A DNA stretch of 64,000 nt from Mya arenaria (Eukaryota > Mollusca > Bivalvia > Myida > Myidae): assembly GCF_026914265.1 (NCBI RefSeq), contig NC_069124.1, positions 18,497,088 to 18,561,087 of the forward strand, in the 5' to 3' direction. The position numbers and the translations under genes were made by a program. A model generated the notes under the pieces. The model ran no database searches, was not told the origin of the DNA, and was given only the letters and a program-made list of their open reading frames with translations. Below, piece after piece: positions 11,656 to 24,829 of this stretch. Position 1 is the stretch's first letter, and every line of letters begins with the position of its first letter.

Positions 11656-13175
11656 TTATGCTTTTTGTATGTATCTGTTATCTGCAAAACAAATGCTGTG
11701 ATTTAATAGAGCCATGGAATTACTATTTCATAGTATACTAAATACTAAGTATATCGTTTATTTCTATGTACATAGTAACACTGTTTTATCAAGTAGAATA
11801 GTTTGGCTTTGACTATAGTCATGAGATTTTTTTTAAAGTAATCAGATTAATTTAAAAAAATCCAATTCATTGATCATTTTGGTTTTTCATTTTGGTTTTA
11901 TCTAAAATAGAGTTTAATATACGATCAAAGGTATTCATAAATCAAAATAAACATTTCATAATTTGAATCACATCTTTGCTTTAAATTTGTATTCCAAAAT
12001 ATCTAAAAACATCATATTAAATGTCTTTCTTCATTTATCAAAGAATTGAAGTAAACTATTACATTGTGAACACCCAGATAATCTTAGAAGATTTTGACTG
12101 AAGTTTATATTAATTTTAACCTTCAAGATGAGTTGTGATATATGCTCAAAACCATTGAATTACTTTTTTAGCATAGTTTTTCCATTAGTATGCTATTGTA
12201 TTTGCAAAAGTGATAACTATTATGTCTAACAAATAGTTGAAAAATGTTGCACTAACAATTTGCTGCAATTGGATATAATTATTCAAAACGAATCTGCTTT
12301 ATAAATTAAAGTTGAGTTAAACCAACCAAATGAATATGATCAATGCACTGTCTCACTCAATCCAATGACTGCTTTGATTATACCATGGATTTGTTCGCTT
12401 CCAAATGATGTTTTATTATACCCCAACCACATTGGGCTTATGACTCATAGATCTACCTTTCTCTATAACTCCATATGTTTTGAGGTATTGACTTCAAATT
12501 GTTTACACATATTGACTGTGTTAAGGAGAAGTGTTATACAAAAAAGTGTTTGGTATTTTAAGAGTCATTGCCCATAGAGAGTTTTACTCTTTTTTGAGGT
12601 ATTGCTTTTAACTGTACAAACAAACATTAGGATCATTATTGGTGCTTTTTTACTACCAGAGGGCATTCGAAGTATGGTGGGAGTACTTAAATCATATCCA
12701 ATGGTAGCCTTAGTTATTATAATCAGTATTTTTATTATTACTACTATAAATTTTATTTTTATAACTACCGAAAGGGACTAAGAACTTGTGACTTTTGCTG
12801 GAAACAAGGGTTGTCTTGGTCTGTATTTATCTAATTCGTCTGTTAAAATGCCAATGTCAATGAAGATATGTTTTGTCATGTCTTTATATGAAATGTTGTG
12901 TTATTTTTTAACATTATTTTCTGTTTTTCATTTTATTTTTTCAAACGGACATACTTCAGCATTATCATACAATGACCGCAATTATGCTAATTATTTCGAG
13001 CTATACAGTTTCAATTTATGTTTGGATTGAGGTATTAATACTTAGAACAACAAGGTTACGTTCAATATATGTAACAGTCAATTTATATGCAACGACTAAT
13101 GTCAATATATAACAATACCATAAGAAAACGTACTTTACTGACATGAAAAAACTTTGTGTTAAAAAATAAAGGAAT
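11656..13175. other. 3' flank of HSPA12 copy A, shared with copy B
   Basis: This AT-rich sequence is collinear with 24830-26650 in stretches. AATAAA occurs several times (for example near 11948), but none can be chosen as the poly(A) signal. No further gene was seen. Confidence 0.45.
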
Positions 13176-13998
13176 GTCTTACCTAAGCCTGAACTGAATT
13201 TATTGCATGCTATGCAGAACTGATTGTTTGGTATTTTCCTTGTTGTACATGGATGGGATGGTTTATTTGTTTATATTTAGAGTATACACGGTATACATGG
13301 TATGTTTGTATTGTTGTTGTTCGATTGTTTGCAATACTTAATATGTGCCCAACAAAACTCCTTCGCACTAGGGTTTGGACGGTAATCCGGGTATACGCAA
13401 GCCAGAATCATTTAGGCGATCGTACCCGGGTACAATATTATCACCCGGTACCTGACCAGTACAATAATACTATATATCAGTGTGTGTATACCACGTGATA
13501 AATCGCGTCATAAATGCTACGTCGGAAGGCAATACTTTGCTTCGAATGAAGACTTTAAATAAAGATAAATTTCATATTTCTTCACAAATTTAAATGAAAC
13601 ATAGCGCAGTTTAAACGAAACAGCGCAGTCTACGCCGTTCACGGAGCCCCATCTTCAGTCTTTTACCAGACTTCGATTGAGGGTGTTCTTAAACACTTCG
13701 ACAAACCTTTAAAGATACCTTAAACAATATAATTTCGAAGGAGTAGACGAACAAGCAGGCAAAATTACAAACATTGGGCGAATTCATACTGAATTTTCTT
13801 AACAATTTAACAAATCGAATACAAGCGTAAAATGAATAGATCAAAGCTTACGTAAGTGTAACGCAATGCTAGTTTTGTTCTTCTTATTAAGTTCTTTTAC
13901 ATTATTTGCTAAATGGTTTACTTTCCTGTTATTGTACGCCGATTTAACATTTTCAAATTAAATAGGCAAATTATCCAACAGAAGTTCATATTAGACAA
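13176..13998. other. Spacer between the duplicated segments, no gene
   Basis: This is AT-rich. It includes a self-complementary GTACCCGGGTAC at about 13428-13439 with a nearby CCCGGTACC. There is no coding or element signature I can support. Confidence 0.45.
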
Positions 13999-14119
13999 AA
14001 GGGCCATGATGGCCCTAAATCGCTCACCTGAGTAAGAGTTTAACCTTTGCAATCAATATAACTTGATATTTGTTCTGAAAGAATATTGTGAAACATACTG
14101 GTCAAACCTGTTGCCTGGA

Positions 14120-14430
14120 TAATCACTGACAGGACTTGTCACAGTTACCCGCACACTGACAGGACTTGTCACAGTTTCCTGCATACTGACAGGACTTGTC
14201 ACAGTTGCCCGCACACTGACATGATTTTGTTCAGTTTCCTACACACTGACAGAATTTGAATCTCATACCTACACTGACAGGACTTTGTTCAGTTGCTTGC
14301 ACACACATTGACAGGACTTGATAATTGACTGCACACTGACAACACTTGGTACAGATACCTGCACACTGACAGGACTTTTATTCAGTTACCTGCGCACTGA
14401 CAGACTTTGTTTAATTGCCTGCACAACGCC
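14120..14430. repeat. ~30-bp minisatellite inside composite repeat
   Basis: There are about ten imperfect units of CACACTGACAGGACTTG plus TCACAGTTGCCTG. The same unit recurs at 58110-58340 inside the sister element. Confidence 0.8.
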
Positions 14431-14777
14431 TTTCAAATACCAGAACACATTCAACACCTTCAACTTATATTATCGTTTCTTCCATCAAGGTCAACACCAC
14501 CTTCCTTCAAATGTTAAGAATCATTTTTTATGTAAGGCTTATTAACTATCCACAAATAAGATAAGATTGTAGCTTAGAATCATCTACATGAAGTTCACAA
14601 TAATCTACATGAAGTTAATGAATCTATGAACCAAAATAAGAACAATAATTACCTTAGAAGGACCATGCTGTAGACGTTTTAACAATTACAATTTAAAATA
14701 TATTCCCTTGTTACTAGAAATAGAAAGTAGTGAAATCTCCAACAAAAAGGGCGACCATATAGCAAGACTTGGCCATT

Positions 14778-14815
14778 TTGTTGTTGTTGTTGTTGTTGAT
14801 GATGTTGTTGTTGTT
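14778..14815. repeat. TTG microsatellite
   Basis: A TTG run with GATGATG interruption lies within the composite repeat. A second run lies at about 14945-14980. Confidence 0.85.
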
Positions 14816-15108
14816 GATCAATCGTGACCCCTGTCGTTGTTTGTTGTAGAGGGTCACCAAAGGAAGCTTCCTGTAAAGTTAAATTGAATTTGGACTGGTA
14901 GTTTCAGAGGAGATGTTTTTTAAAGCAAAACAGGAAGTCAATCATTTTGTTGTTGTTGCTGTTGTTGTTGTTGTTGATGATCAATGATGACCCCTTGCTG
15001 TATTTTTGTAGAGGGTCACCCAGGAAGCTTCCTGTAACGTTTCATTGAGTTTGGACTGGTAGTTTTAAAGGAAATGATTTTAAAGCAAAACAGGAAGTCG
15101 GCCATTTT

Positions 15109-15430
15109 GTACACAAGGCGGCTGCCAATGGATGAGTTGGGCTCTATATGGCTAAGTATAAAGTGGCTGCCAACTGTTAACTGGCTGCCAATTGTCAGCT
15201 GGCTGCCAACTGTTAACTGGCAACAGGCTGCCAGCTGGCTGCCAACTGTTAGCTGGCTGCCAATTGCCAGCTGGCAGCCGTACACAAGGCGGCTGCCAAA
15301 GGGCGAGCTGGGCTCTACATGGCTAAGTATAAAGTGGCTGCCAACTGTTAACTGGCTGCCAATTGCCAGCTGGCTGCCAACTGTTAACTGGCAACAGGCT
15401 GCCAACTGGCTGCCAACTGTTAGCTGACTA
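15109..15430. repeat. Compound GGCTGCCAACTG repeat with 171-bp duplication
   Basis: Short units such as GGCTGCCAACTGTTAACT and GGCTGCCAATTGCCAGCT are stacked. A block beginning GTACACAAGGCGGCTGCCAA is present at 15109 and again at 15280. Both strands are open because of the repeat; no protein is inferred. Confidence 0.8.
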
Positions 15431-15650
15431 CCACCTTGTTGTTGTTAATCAATCTCGACCTCTTGTTGTATTTTGGTAGAGGGTTACCCAATGAAGCTTC
15501 TTGTGAAGTTATATTGAATTTAGCCAGGTAGTTTCCGAGGACATGTTTTTAAGCAATTGTTGACGGGCGGACGGACGGACAACGGACGGACGGACGCCGT
15601 ACAGAGACCGATCACAATAGCTCACCTTGAGACTTCGTGCTCTGGTGAAC

Positions 15651-15969
15651 AAAAAAAGGGAGATAAAACCAACTTAAGAACGAAATGTGTTGGTCGCAGT
15701 TAACGGGAAGATCACACATTAAAATGAAACAAATATATGAAGCATTTCTGCGATAAACTGTCACTCGTTCGTCTTCCACAGTGTAGTAATTAATTGGCTC
15801 AGCCTCACACTCGTTATACCATTAACCAACAACGTGAGCACTCATCCTAATACATGTCATACCTTTTCAATCAAAGTGAAACTCAGCCTTTGTTATACCA
15901 TTTGCCAAGAAAGTAAGCACTGATCCTCACACATGTCATACCATTTGAAACAAAGTGAAAGCTCAGCCT
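15651..15969. other. Short spacer before the long minisatellite, no gene
   Basis: There are two related stretches (CTCAGCCTCACACTCGTTAT and CTCAGCCTTTGTTATACC, each followed by GAGCACT or AAGCACT and a CATGTCATACC) but nothing coding. Confidence 0.4.
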
Positions 15970-18400
15970 CACTAAGAGCCATACAACCTACAGTAGCTCG
16001 CACTAAGTACCATACAACCTACAGTAGCGCGCACTAAGCACCATACAACCTACAGTAGCGCGCACTAAGCACCATACAACCTACAGTAGCGCGCACTAAG
16101 CACCATACAACCAACAGTAGCGCGCACTAAGCACCATACAACCAACAGTAGCGCGCACTAATCACCATACAATTAACAGCAGCGCGCACTAAGCACCATA
16201 CAACCAACAGCAGCGCGCACTAAGCACCATACAACCAAAAGTAGCGCGCACTAAGCACCATACAACCAACAGTAGCGCGCACTAAGCACCATACAACCAA
16301 CAGTAGCGCGCACTAAACACCATACAACCAACAGTAGCGCGCCGCACTAAGCACCATACAACCAACAGTAGCGCGCACTAAGCACCATACAACCAACAGT
16401 AGCGCGCACTAAGCACCATACAACCAACAGTAGCGCGCACTAAGCACCATACAGTCTACAGTAACGCGCACTAAGCACCATACAACCAACAGTAGCGCGC
16501 ACTAAGCAACATACAACCTACAGTAGCGCGCACTAAGCAACATACAACCAACAGTAGCGCGCACTAAGCACCATACAACCAACAGTAGCGCGCACTAAGC
16601 ACCATACAACCTACAGTAGCGCGCACTAAGCACCATACAACCAACAGTAGCGCGCACTAAGCACCATACAACCAACAGTAGCGCGCACTAAGCACCATAC
16701 AACCAACAGTAGCGCGCACTAAGCACCATACAACCAACAGTAGCGCGCACTAAGCAGCATACAACCTACAGTAGCCACACTAAGCACCATACAACATATG
16801 GTAGCGCGCACTTAGCAGCATACAACCAACAGCAGCGCGCACTAAGCACTATACAATCTACAGCAGCGCGCACTAAGCACCATACAACCAACAGTAGCGC
16901 GCACTTAGCACCATACAATCTACAGTAGCGCGCACTAAGCACCATACAACCAACAGTAGCGCGCACTAAGCACCATACAACCAACAGTAGCGCGCACTAA
17001 TCACCATACAATTAACAGCAGCGCGCACTAAGCACCATACAACCAACAGCAGCGCGCACTAAGCACCATACAACCAACAGTAGCGCGCACTAAGCACCAT
17101 ACAACCTACAGTAGCGCGCACTAAGCACCATACAACCAACAGTAGCGCGCACTAAGCACCATACAACCAACAGTAGCGCGCACTAAGCACCATACAACCA
17201 ACAGTAGCGCGCACTAAGCACCATACAACCTACAGTAGCGCGCACTAAGCACCATACAACCAACAGTAGCGCGCACTAAGCACCATACAGTCTACAGTAA
17301 CGCGCACTAAGCACCATACAACCTACAGTAGCGCGCACTAAGCAACATACAACCTACAGTAGCGCGCACTAAGCACCATACAACCTACAGTAGCGCGCAC
17401 TAAGCACCATACAACCAACAGTAGCGCGCACTAAGCACCATACAACCTACAGTAGCGCGCACTAAGCACCATACAACCAACAGTAGCGCGCACTAAGCAC
17501 CATACAACATATGGTAGCGCGCACTTAGCAGCATACAACCAACAGCAGCGCGCACTAAGCACCATACAACCAACAGTAGCGCGCACTAAGCACCATACAA
17601 CCAACAGTAGCGCGCACTAAGCACCATACAACCAACAGTAGCGCGCACTAAGCACCATACAACCAACAGTAGCGCGCACTAAGCACCATACAAACTACAG
17701 TAACGCGCACTAAGCACCATACAACCTACAGTAGCGCGCACTAAGCACCATACAACCTACAGTAGCGCGCACTAAGCACCATACAACCTACAGTAGCGCG
17801 CACTAAGCACCATACAACCTACAGTAGCGCGCACTAAGCACCATACAACCTACAGTAGCGCGCACTAAGCACCATACAACCAACAGTAGCGCGCACTAAG
17901 CACCATACAACCTACAGTAGCGCGCACTTAGCAGCATACAACCAACAGTAGCGCGCACTAAGCACCATACAACCTACAGTAGCGCGCACTAAGCACCATA
18001 CAACCTACAGTAGCGCGCACTAAGCAGCATACAACCTACAGTAGCGCTCACTTAGCACCATACAACCTACAGTAAAGCGCACTAAACACCATACAACCTA
18101 CAGTAGCGCGCACTAAGCACCATACAATCTACAGTAACGCGCACTAAGCAGCATACAACTTACAGTAGCGCGCACTAAGCAGCATACAACTTACAGTAGC
18201 GCGCACAAAGCAGCATACAACTTACAGTAGCGTGCACTCAGCAGCATACAACTTACAGTAGCGCGCACTTAGCAGCATACAACTTACAGTAGCGCGCACT
18301 AAGCAGCATACAACTTACAGTAGCGCGCACTTAGCAGCATACAACTTACAGTAGTGCGCACTTAGCATCATACAACTTACAGTAGCGCACACTAAGTACC
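15970..18400. repeat. 31-bp minisatellite, long array (about 78 units)
   Basis: The unit is GCGCGCACTAAGCACCATAC followed by AACCAACAGTA, period 31 bp, for about 2.43 kb. Marker variants recur as blocks. ATCACCATACAATT occurs at 16161 and about 17000. CAGTCTACAGTAACGCGC occurs at about 16452 and 17288. This shows a roughly 0.84-kb (about 27-unit) higher-order duplication. The right-hand end (18120-18390) is a divergent AGCAGCATACAACTTACAGT subfamily. Unlike copy A, most units contain the alternating GCGCGC core. Confidence 0.95.
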
Positions 18401-19301
18401 AGCGATTTCACGCGCATTTCAAATGAAATTAAATCACACATGGCATCCAATTGAGTATCTCATCCTGCAATGCCTCCTGGTAGTATAACAGCAGGTTACG
18501 GGGCATAGCTCGCATTATACTGAACATAAATATATATATATATATATATAAGTGCAGCTATTAATAGCTACTAAACTGTAGCTACCTTTCTTTATGACGC
18601 GGTAGAGTCTCCCACCTACTGTGACAACCGACATTGCACGATTAGACTCAGGAATATTGAAAAAATGACCTTAATCTCTGATATGCGAGGTCTAATGTAT
18701 AAAGCGGTACGTATACTCTCTAGCTTTTGAGGTACCTATTATAGTGACATGCCTGCGGGGGGAGTAAGTTATTGTTATTGTTATTTTACATTCGGCTCCC
18801 AAAATTATAGTGGCATATAACTGTCACAGGATAACCCGTTAACGTTCGCGAATCGTTTCGTGTTAACCACTTAATTTTCGCGAATATTATCTAGCTATCT
18901 AGTTAATATTCGCGAAACTTTTTCGGAAAGATAAATATCATAAGACTAAAATATGTTGAGCATTTACTTAAAGCATATGTGAACAAGTCTTCTAAATTAT
19001 AGTAATAAAGTATCAATTTCCCTCAGACATACCGTGTTTAAAAAAACGTCTGCATTTTGTAAAGGCGTTATCTGTAAATATGAATACCACATGAATAATT
19101 CGATAGCAAGATTGAGGAGTTTAAGCTTATGAATGGAATGGACATTCATTGACCAATGGCGTGTTTTTCCATAATAATACACTGACAAATACAGGAACAA
19201 GTTTATAATTTATATAAAAGTGAATATCTTGACGTAAGTACTTTATTTACAACGATAAGCTTATATTTCAGAAACATAAATCAGTCTACTTTTGATCGAC
19301 C

Positions 19302-19398
19302 ATAAATATAAAAGGAAATCGAAAGAGGGGTTAAATCAAGCATCGACTATACAGTTGTCCTCACGATCGTTCAGAAGAAAGGTAAATTAAAATACAAA
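19302..19398 (+). promoter_or_regulatory. TATA-like core promoter and 5' leader of HSPA12 copy B
   Basis: The TATA-like stretch (ATAAATATAAAAGG at about 19302-19315) and the following leader match the corresponding region of copy A, with small differences including a short deletion in the leader. The initiation context of ATG 19399 is identical. Retention after duplication suggests that both copies keep a promoter. Confidence 0.48.
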
Positions 19399-22300
19399 AT
19401 GGCATTAACAGATGTCATTGATGGGCGGAAGGTAAATAGTTAAACTTATAGATTAAAATAAATCAAATAAAACCTTATCGTGTCTCCGTTTTATCTAGGG
19501 TGGGTATTTTGGGGGTATTTTAAAATTATAAAAATAACATAAAAGGACGTTACGCTGCTGTAGTTGTATGTATGTATATAAATATTATATTACCATAAAT
19601 AGAGTTATTGATGCATGACCTTCATTTACTCTAGTTAATGTTCTCTTTTATAACCTTTATACTATAAAGTTTTCTTTTTGTTAGAACCAAAATTGGAATT
19701 TGCGGTGCTTTCGATTTACGAGTCTTGAATATAAGGTCCAATAGTCCAAATATTGTCAAATTAATGATGAGGTCTTAGTATTCATTAAAAATTATAAAAA
19801 GAAAGGTTATTTTTGTTTAATGTGAAAAAGGTAAAACGTTAAAAACATTTGCTTGAAGTGTTTATATTTACAGGTACATAATAAAGATCGGTTTATTTGC
19901 TTACAGTACACTTAACACACTTTAGATGTAGATATGTACGTGTCTGATAACATCCAGCTATATTTAATATAACAGTTCGATATGGCATGTACATTCACCT
20001 AATTAAATGAAATAATTGTTTATGTAATATTAATATTTAACAACGGCAGTACCTTAATAACATATAAATCCACCTAATTAAATGAAATAAATGTTTATGT
20101 AATATTAATATTTAACAATGACAGTAACTTAATAACATATAAATCCACCTAATTAAATGAAATAAATGTTCATGTAATATTAATATTTACCAACGACAGT
20201 AACTTAATAACATAAGTTAATATAACTTTCTTAAAAAAAGTTTCAACTGATGTATAAATGTTTGATATAGCTGTATTATAATTAGAGACTGGCCTTAGCT
20301 TTACTATTTCTGTAACTTGCAAAATCATTCATCTTTCTTTATTTTAGTAGCCAGGTACAATGAAAATGTACAATATTTCTGAAAATTTTGGTTTGATTAG
20401 ATTAGACATAAAATTATACTTATATGTTATGTTATTATTATAAAGGATGGCTGTCTGGTTAGCCCAGTTGTTAGCCTACTCGCTTCTCACGTAGGCGACC
20501 TAGGCGTAGCGAGTTTGGTTTGTGGTCACCAAGCCGGACAAGAGGGCTTCCTCCGGGAAATCGCCCCCCCCCCCATTATATGATGTTATTTGAACTTGTT
20601 TCGCAATCGCTATGATCATATAAGTTTTATCTTATTAGGATATTAGGATAAACGAAAAGAAAAAAATCTGCACCGGCAGCAGGCAGAATTAAAACACTGG
20701 TACTCTGTATGAATTAGGGGACCATATATGATGCGCCATGATCAATCCTTACTCTGTGATTTATGTAACGTATAAACAAAAATTATAGAGTTTAGTAGAA
20801 TTTGTCAATATTGAAGCAGAAGTTGTCTACATTGGAATGTTTATTGTTATCGTTTTTGCTGAGACAAGAATTCATTATATATCTAAATTCAAGCCTTCAT
20901 GCAAATGTATTTGTATTATGTATTTGCTATAATCATTAGGTTTAATGCAATAAAAAGTATAAAATATTGAATATAGCGAATAGCATTTATTTATAGTTTT
21001 GTTTCAGGAAGTTGTGTAATAAGAAGCTTTCTCATAGGCATCGTTCAACTGCTATATACTTTTTATTTAAAGATAAAATTAAAATAAATATATAAATTAA
21101 AATAAATATATTGACTAGATCAGAAAGTGTTGTTGTGAGACCCTTCAATAAAGCTCTGTCGGTTTTGAAATTGCACTTTTATTACCTGTGTCTGATAATT
21201 AAAACACTGCAGATAATGGCCCGTCATCTGACCGCGATGCCAGTCCGCGCAGGCGCAATGCAGAGAAAGCCCATTGTGGCGGCCATAGACTTTGGCACCA
21301 CATACTCGGGATACGCCTTCCAGACCAGGGCAACCTTTGAAGAAAATCCGATGAAGGTAATTATTTCCAAAAGTAATTCAATTAAAATTGAATTGGCGTT
21401 TATCAAACTTAACGCGAAACATAAAATCGTTACGTCGTCTTATGACGCCATTTAAATAAACAATTCAACTCAACATTGTACACATCATATTATTGAGCCA
21501 AAGCAGTATAATTATCAAAATGAAGTGAAAATAGCAGCAGTGGAAATAACATATTTCACCAAAAAGCATAAAAGAAACGGGAAAATGCAAGCATATATTC
21601 GCATATTTTTTTCAGATTGACGCCGCAAATTGGGCGAGGACTGGTTCGAACATTGGAATATCACTCAAGACGACTTCGTCAATACTGTTTGATAAAAACC
21701 AACAATTTCATTCGTTTGGCCACGAAGCAGATCAACAATATAATAATCTCGCTGCGGAGGGACAACACTGGGACTGGTTTTTCTTTAAAAGATTCAAAAT
21801 GGCACTTTACAAGTCTGAGGTAGGTTTTTTAAGCATAATGAATTGCATCTTTTCTAACTATTATTAGAATCCAGCCTACATTTACAGCCAATGAAAATGC
21901 AGATATGCAGTCATTAAGTACTAGGCTCTATCATAAAGAATTTCAACTTTCGCGAGTGTAAAGGTCCGCCTACTGCCACTCATCCGATACACAATCTCTG
22001 CGTCAGTTTTTGCGTTGCCAATGAGGTTGTATTCTAAGACAGTAAGATGACCTGAAGTAATATTTTAATGATTAAGAATGTGCGGAGTGAGCGTAGCGAA
22101 CTTCATGTCATCTAAATATTACATGTATTAAATATTCTGTAGATTGCCTTACTTTCCCAAGATCCCTTTTTCGCGATTGGTTGGCTTTGGCTAACTTCGC
22201 GTGGTTTAATATTCGCGACGTCAATACTTAAAGGGTCACACTATAGGTTATTTAATTTTTATGCATTATTATGTTTGACTCATTTGATTTAAATGATCAA

Positions 22301-24721
22301 AACAATAATAAAATCATATGATTAGTGTACAGATATTTCAGCGCTTTTTGAACAGGGAAATTTGTGACCACATAGCTATTAACTGAAAACCCCATTTATA
22401 AAGGCTAATATTATTAAAATTGTACACAAATCATATGTTTTTCTATTGTTTGCTCGTAAAAGTATCCATGTTGTACATATATATTTGATTCTGTGTAAGC
22501 ATTTATGTTACCCATTTAATCCTCTGAAAAATATTTTAAATTCCAGCCCAGCGAAAAACTAAAACCGTCGCGAAATGACAGCAGTCAACACTAATCAGAA
22601 AACTTCTCTCTATTTCTAACTTAATAAATTGAATCAATCCACTTTTCAGAATCTTACTCGCGAGATGAAGTTAAAGTCAGAGACTACTGGTAAAGAGATG
22701 CCAGCAATTGTGGTTATTCAAGAAAGCATAAGATACCTGAAGAACCACTTAGTAAATGTGATAAAATCCAAGAATGCCATGTTGAAAGAGTCTGAAATTC
22801 ACTGGGTCTTGACAGTCCCAGCAATATGGGGTGACAGCGCCAAACAATTCATGAGGGAAGCGGCTATCAATGTAAGTACAATCAGTGAAATGCATACACT
22901 AATACTAGATTCATCCACATAAAGTCGAAGTGGCTACTTCAAATTTTAGAAATGTAAGAGTATTTGCGTTTGTCTTTATGTCTTAGCATTAATGTTTATT
23001 TAATGGTTTACAAGCAGGCTTGGTTTTAGTTTAAATACATGTTCGTGTTTATATGCAGTATCCATGTTTTACTTCTTTATATTAACACGAAGATATTCAA
23101 CACGGAAAAGTTGATTTTCGAAGTAGTTAACGTTTTATTTTGTATTTCTTAGAGCAGAAAGAAGTATTTCATGTTTCAGTGTGAATAGATTGTACTCTTT
23201 CTTTCTTTTTCCTATTAACAGGCAGAAATTCACACGGATAACTTGTTACTATGTCTAGAGCCAGAAGCCGCTTCGCTGTTTTGCCGGTACTTACCGTTTG
23301 CCAGGGAAACAAACGAGAAGAGTGCAAGTCTTGTTACAGTGGGAGTCGGCGACCGATACATGATTCTTGACGTCGGGGGTAAGACCTACCTGATAGAGAT
23401 GATTTTGAATTATGTGAGTTTTGGCTTTAGGTCGAGTTTGAGCGAAAAGGTGTATTGATATTTGTTTAGTTAAAAAAAGGTTCAAATCGTGGTTTCAAAC
23501 TTCAGTTTGCCAAAACAACTTTGATACAAGTTTTCAATTTAAAATATTGTAATTAAATTATCAATGAAATGTGTTAAGACCATCGACTACTTTATCCCTA
23601 TATTTGCTTATCGTTAAAGAAGTAAACGCTTTATATATAGTGTTTTTTTTTCAAATAACTCAATACTTCCAGGCGCAATATTTATATATGTACAGGCTAT
23701 ACAGCCAATACACTGATATATTAGAAGTAGACACTCGGCTATGATTTAATATGTCTTAATTGCAGGTGGAACCGTAGACATTACAATCCATGAAGTACAG
23801 AGAAATGAGGAGACTGAAGATATAACATTAAGAGAAATGTTCAAAGCCAACGGTGGAGATTGGGGAGGGCTTAAAGTTGATGAAGCTTTCACAGACCTCC
23901 TTCAGGACATCATTGGGCCTGATGTGATGGAAGTTCTTCAAACCCGATACAGAGAAGATTTTATGGATTTCATGGAAATCTTTGAAATTAAAAAGCGTAA
24001 GGTGGCCCCAGATATGGACTCACGGGAAATAATGACCGTTCCACTTTCATTCGTCCAGACATACAAAGAACTGAATAATGTCGAGCTCGAAAATGAAAGA
24101 CGCATTAGGAGAAAGTACAACGGAAAGATAACCTTCTCCAAAAACAAAATGCGATTTGATCCAGAAATTTTAAAAGGTCTTTTTACCGAGACAGTCGATC
24201 AAATTTGTGCTTTAGCAAGAGAGTATTTTGACCAGATACGGGAATACAACATTGGAACGATTCTGATGGTTGGTGGATTCAGCGAATCAAGGATGTTACA
24301 GGACAAGGTCCGTTCGACATTCCCCTCTAAGCGCCTGATCATCCCAGAAGAAGCAGGCTTGTGCGTTCTGAAAGGCGCAGTGTTGTATGGCCATAACCCG
24401 TCCATGATCACAGCTCGAGTGAGCAAGTTCACTTACGGAATAGGAGCCTACAAGCAGTTCGAGCCTGCGTTAGATCCACCAGAAAAGCGGGCTATCCGTG
24501 GCAAAATTGTGCTCTGTAAAGATTCCTTCAGCGTCCATGCTAGAGCCGGGCAAGAGTTCCAGGTCGATGAGATGGTCGGCGAAAACGAGTACGTCGCAGA
24601 TGGAAAAGATGCAACTGAACTTCAGATCGATGTATACACTACGCCACACCGTCACCCAAGGTATATCGACGACGAAGACAGCAGGAAAATCGGAGAAATG
24701 CGAGTTCCCGTGAGTCGTTAG
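19399..24721 (+). CDS. HSPA12: HSPA12-like HSP70-family ATPase, copy B (C-terminally truncated)
   Basis: This is the tandem paralogue of the gene at 5128-11474. Its exons are 19399-19431, 21213-21356, 21616-21819, 22650-22871, 23222-23378 and 23766-24721. The first five exons have exactly the lengths and phases of copy A (33, 144, 204, 222 and 157 nt). The predicted protein has 571 aa. The phosphate loops (IDFGTTYSGYAF and DVGGGTVDIT), the WVLTVPAIW segment, GGFSES and LKGAVLYGHNP are all intact, so the nucleotide-binding domain looks functional. Relative to A, the sequence after the shared VPVSR carries a TAG (24719-24721) plus a net 17-nt loss. The old coding tail (24735-24829) is therefore out of frame, and the last 42 residues are gone. 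It may be a recent loss-of-tail allele, an early pseudogene or an assembly error. Intron 3 is only 830 nt, against 1746 nt in A. Confidence 0.86.
19996..20215. repeat. ~79-bp tandem repeat, three units, HSPA12-B intron 1
   Basis: This is the same unit as at 5735-5877, present three times. The change in unit number happened after the segmental duplication. Confidence 0.8.
20449..20575 (+). mobile_element. tRNA-derived SINE in HSPA12-B intron 1
   Basis: This is the same SINE at the same place as in copy A (GGTTAGCCCAGTTGTTAGCC, then GAGTTTGGTTTGTGGTCACC). It ends in a C-homopolymer run. Confidence 0.65.
21872..22235. mobile_element. MITE-like repeat in HSPA12-B intron 3
   Basis: This is the orthologue of the element at 7590-7960. 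GGTCCGCCTACTGCCACTCA and the GTGCGGAGTGAGCG centre are conserved. It was present before the duplication. Confidence 0.65.
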
Positions 24722-24829
24722 GTCAGTAAAAGTCCAGTTTGTGTTTGGAGACACGGAATTGAAAGTGGTAGCCTGGGATAAAGACAACGGGCAAAAGATA
24801 AAAGATGCTCGTTTTGAATTTTTGAAGTA

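Larger units (their letters stand above)
2300..13175 (+). repeat. Segmental duplication, copy A
   Basis: This is the left copy of a direct tandem duplication. Collinear matches to 15965-26650 include the 31-bp minisatellite, the segment after it (2785-3000 against 18495-18710), the promoter, all exons, introns and the 3' flank to about 13170. The outer borders are approximate. Copy-A-only insertions lie at about 3000-4570 and in intron 3 (about 8190-9110). Confidence 0.85.
13999..15650 (+). mobile_element. Helentron/pearl-like composite non-autonomous repeat, copy 1
   Basis: It starts GGGCCATGATGGCCC-TAAAT, then CGCTCACCTGAGTAA. It ends GACCGATCACAATAGCTCACC with a degenerate terminal hairpin. 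The interior has a ~30-bp minisatellite (CACACTGACAGGACTTG, 14125-14425), TTG runs, three related blocks around GAGGGTCACC...AGGAAGCTTCCTGT (about 14830, 15010 and 15470), and the GGCTGCCAACTG block. The copy at 57984-59738 has the same ends with a different interior, so the ends define the element. The Helentron assignment is an inference from architecture. Confidence 0.6.

Noticed and set aside
15016..15427. Open frames on both strands with regular Trp/Leu/Pro or Gly/Ser/Gln patterns
   Set aside because: They are produced by the GGCTGCCAACTG compound repeat and its multiple-of-three units. There is no independent support for translation.
15970..18400. CRISPR-like array
   Set aside because: The 31-bp units are contiguous, with no unique spacers, and the genome is eukaryotic. 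It is a minisatellite.
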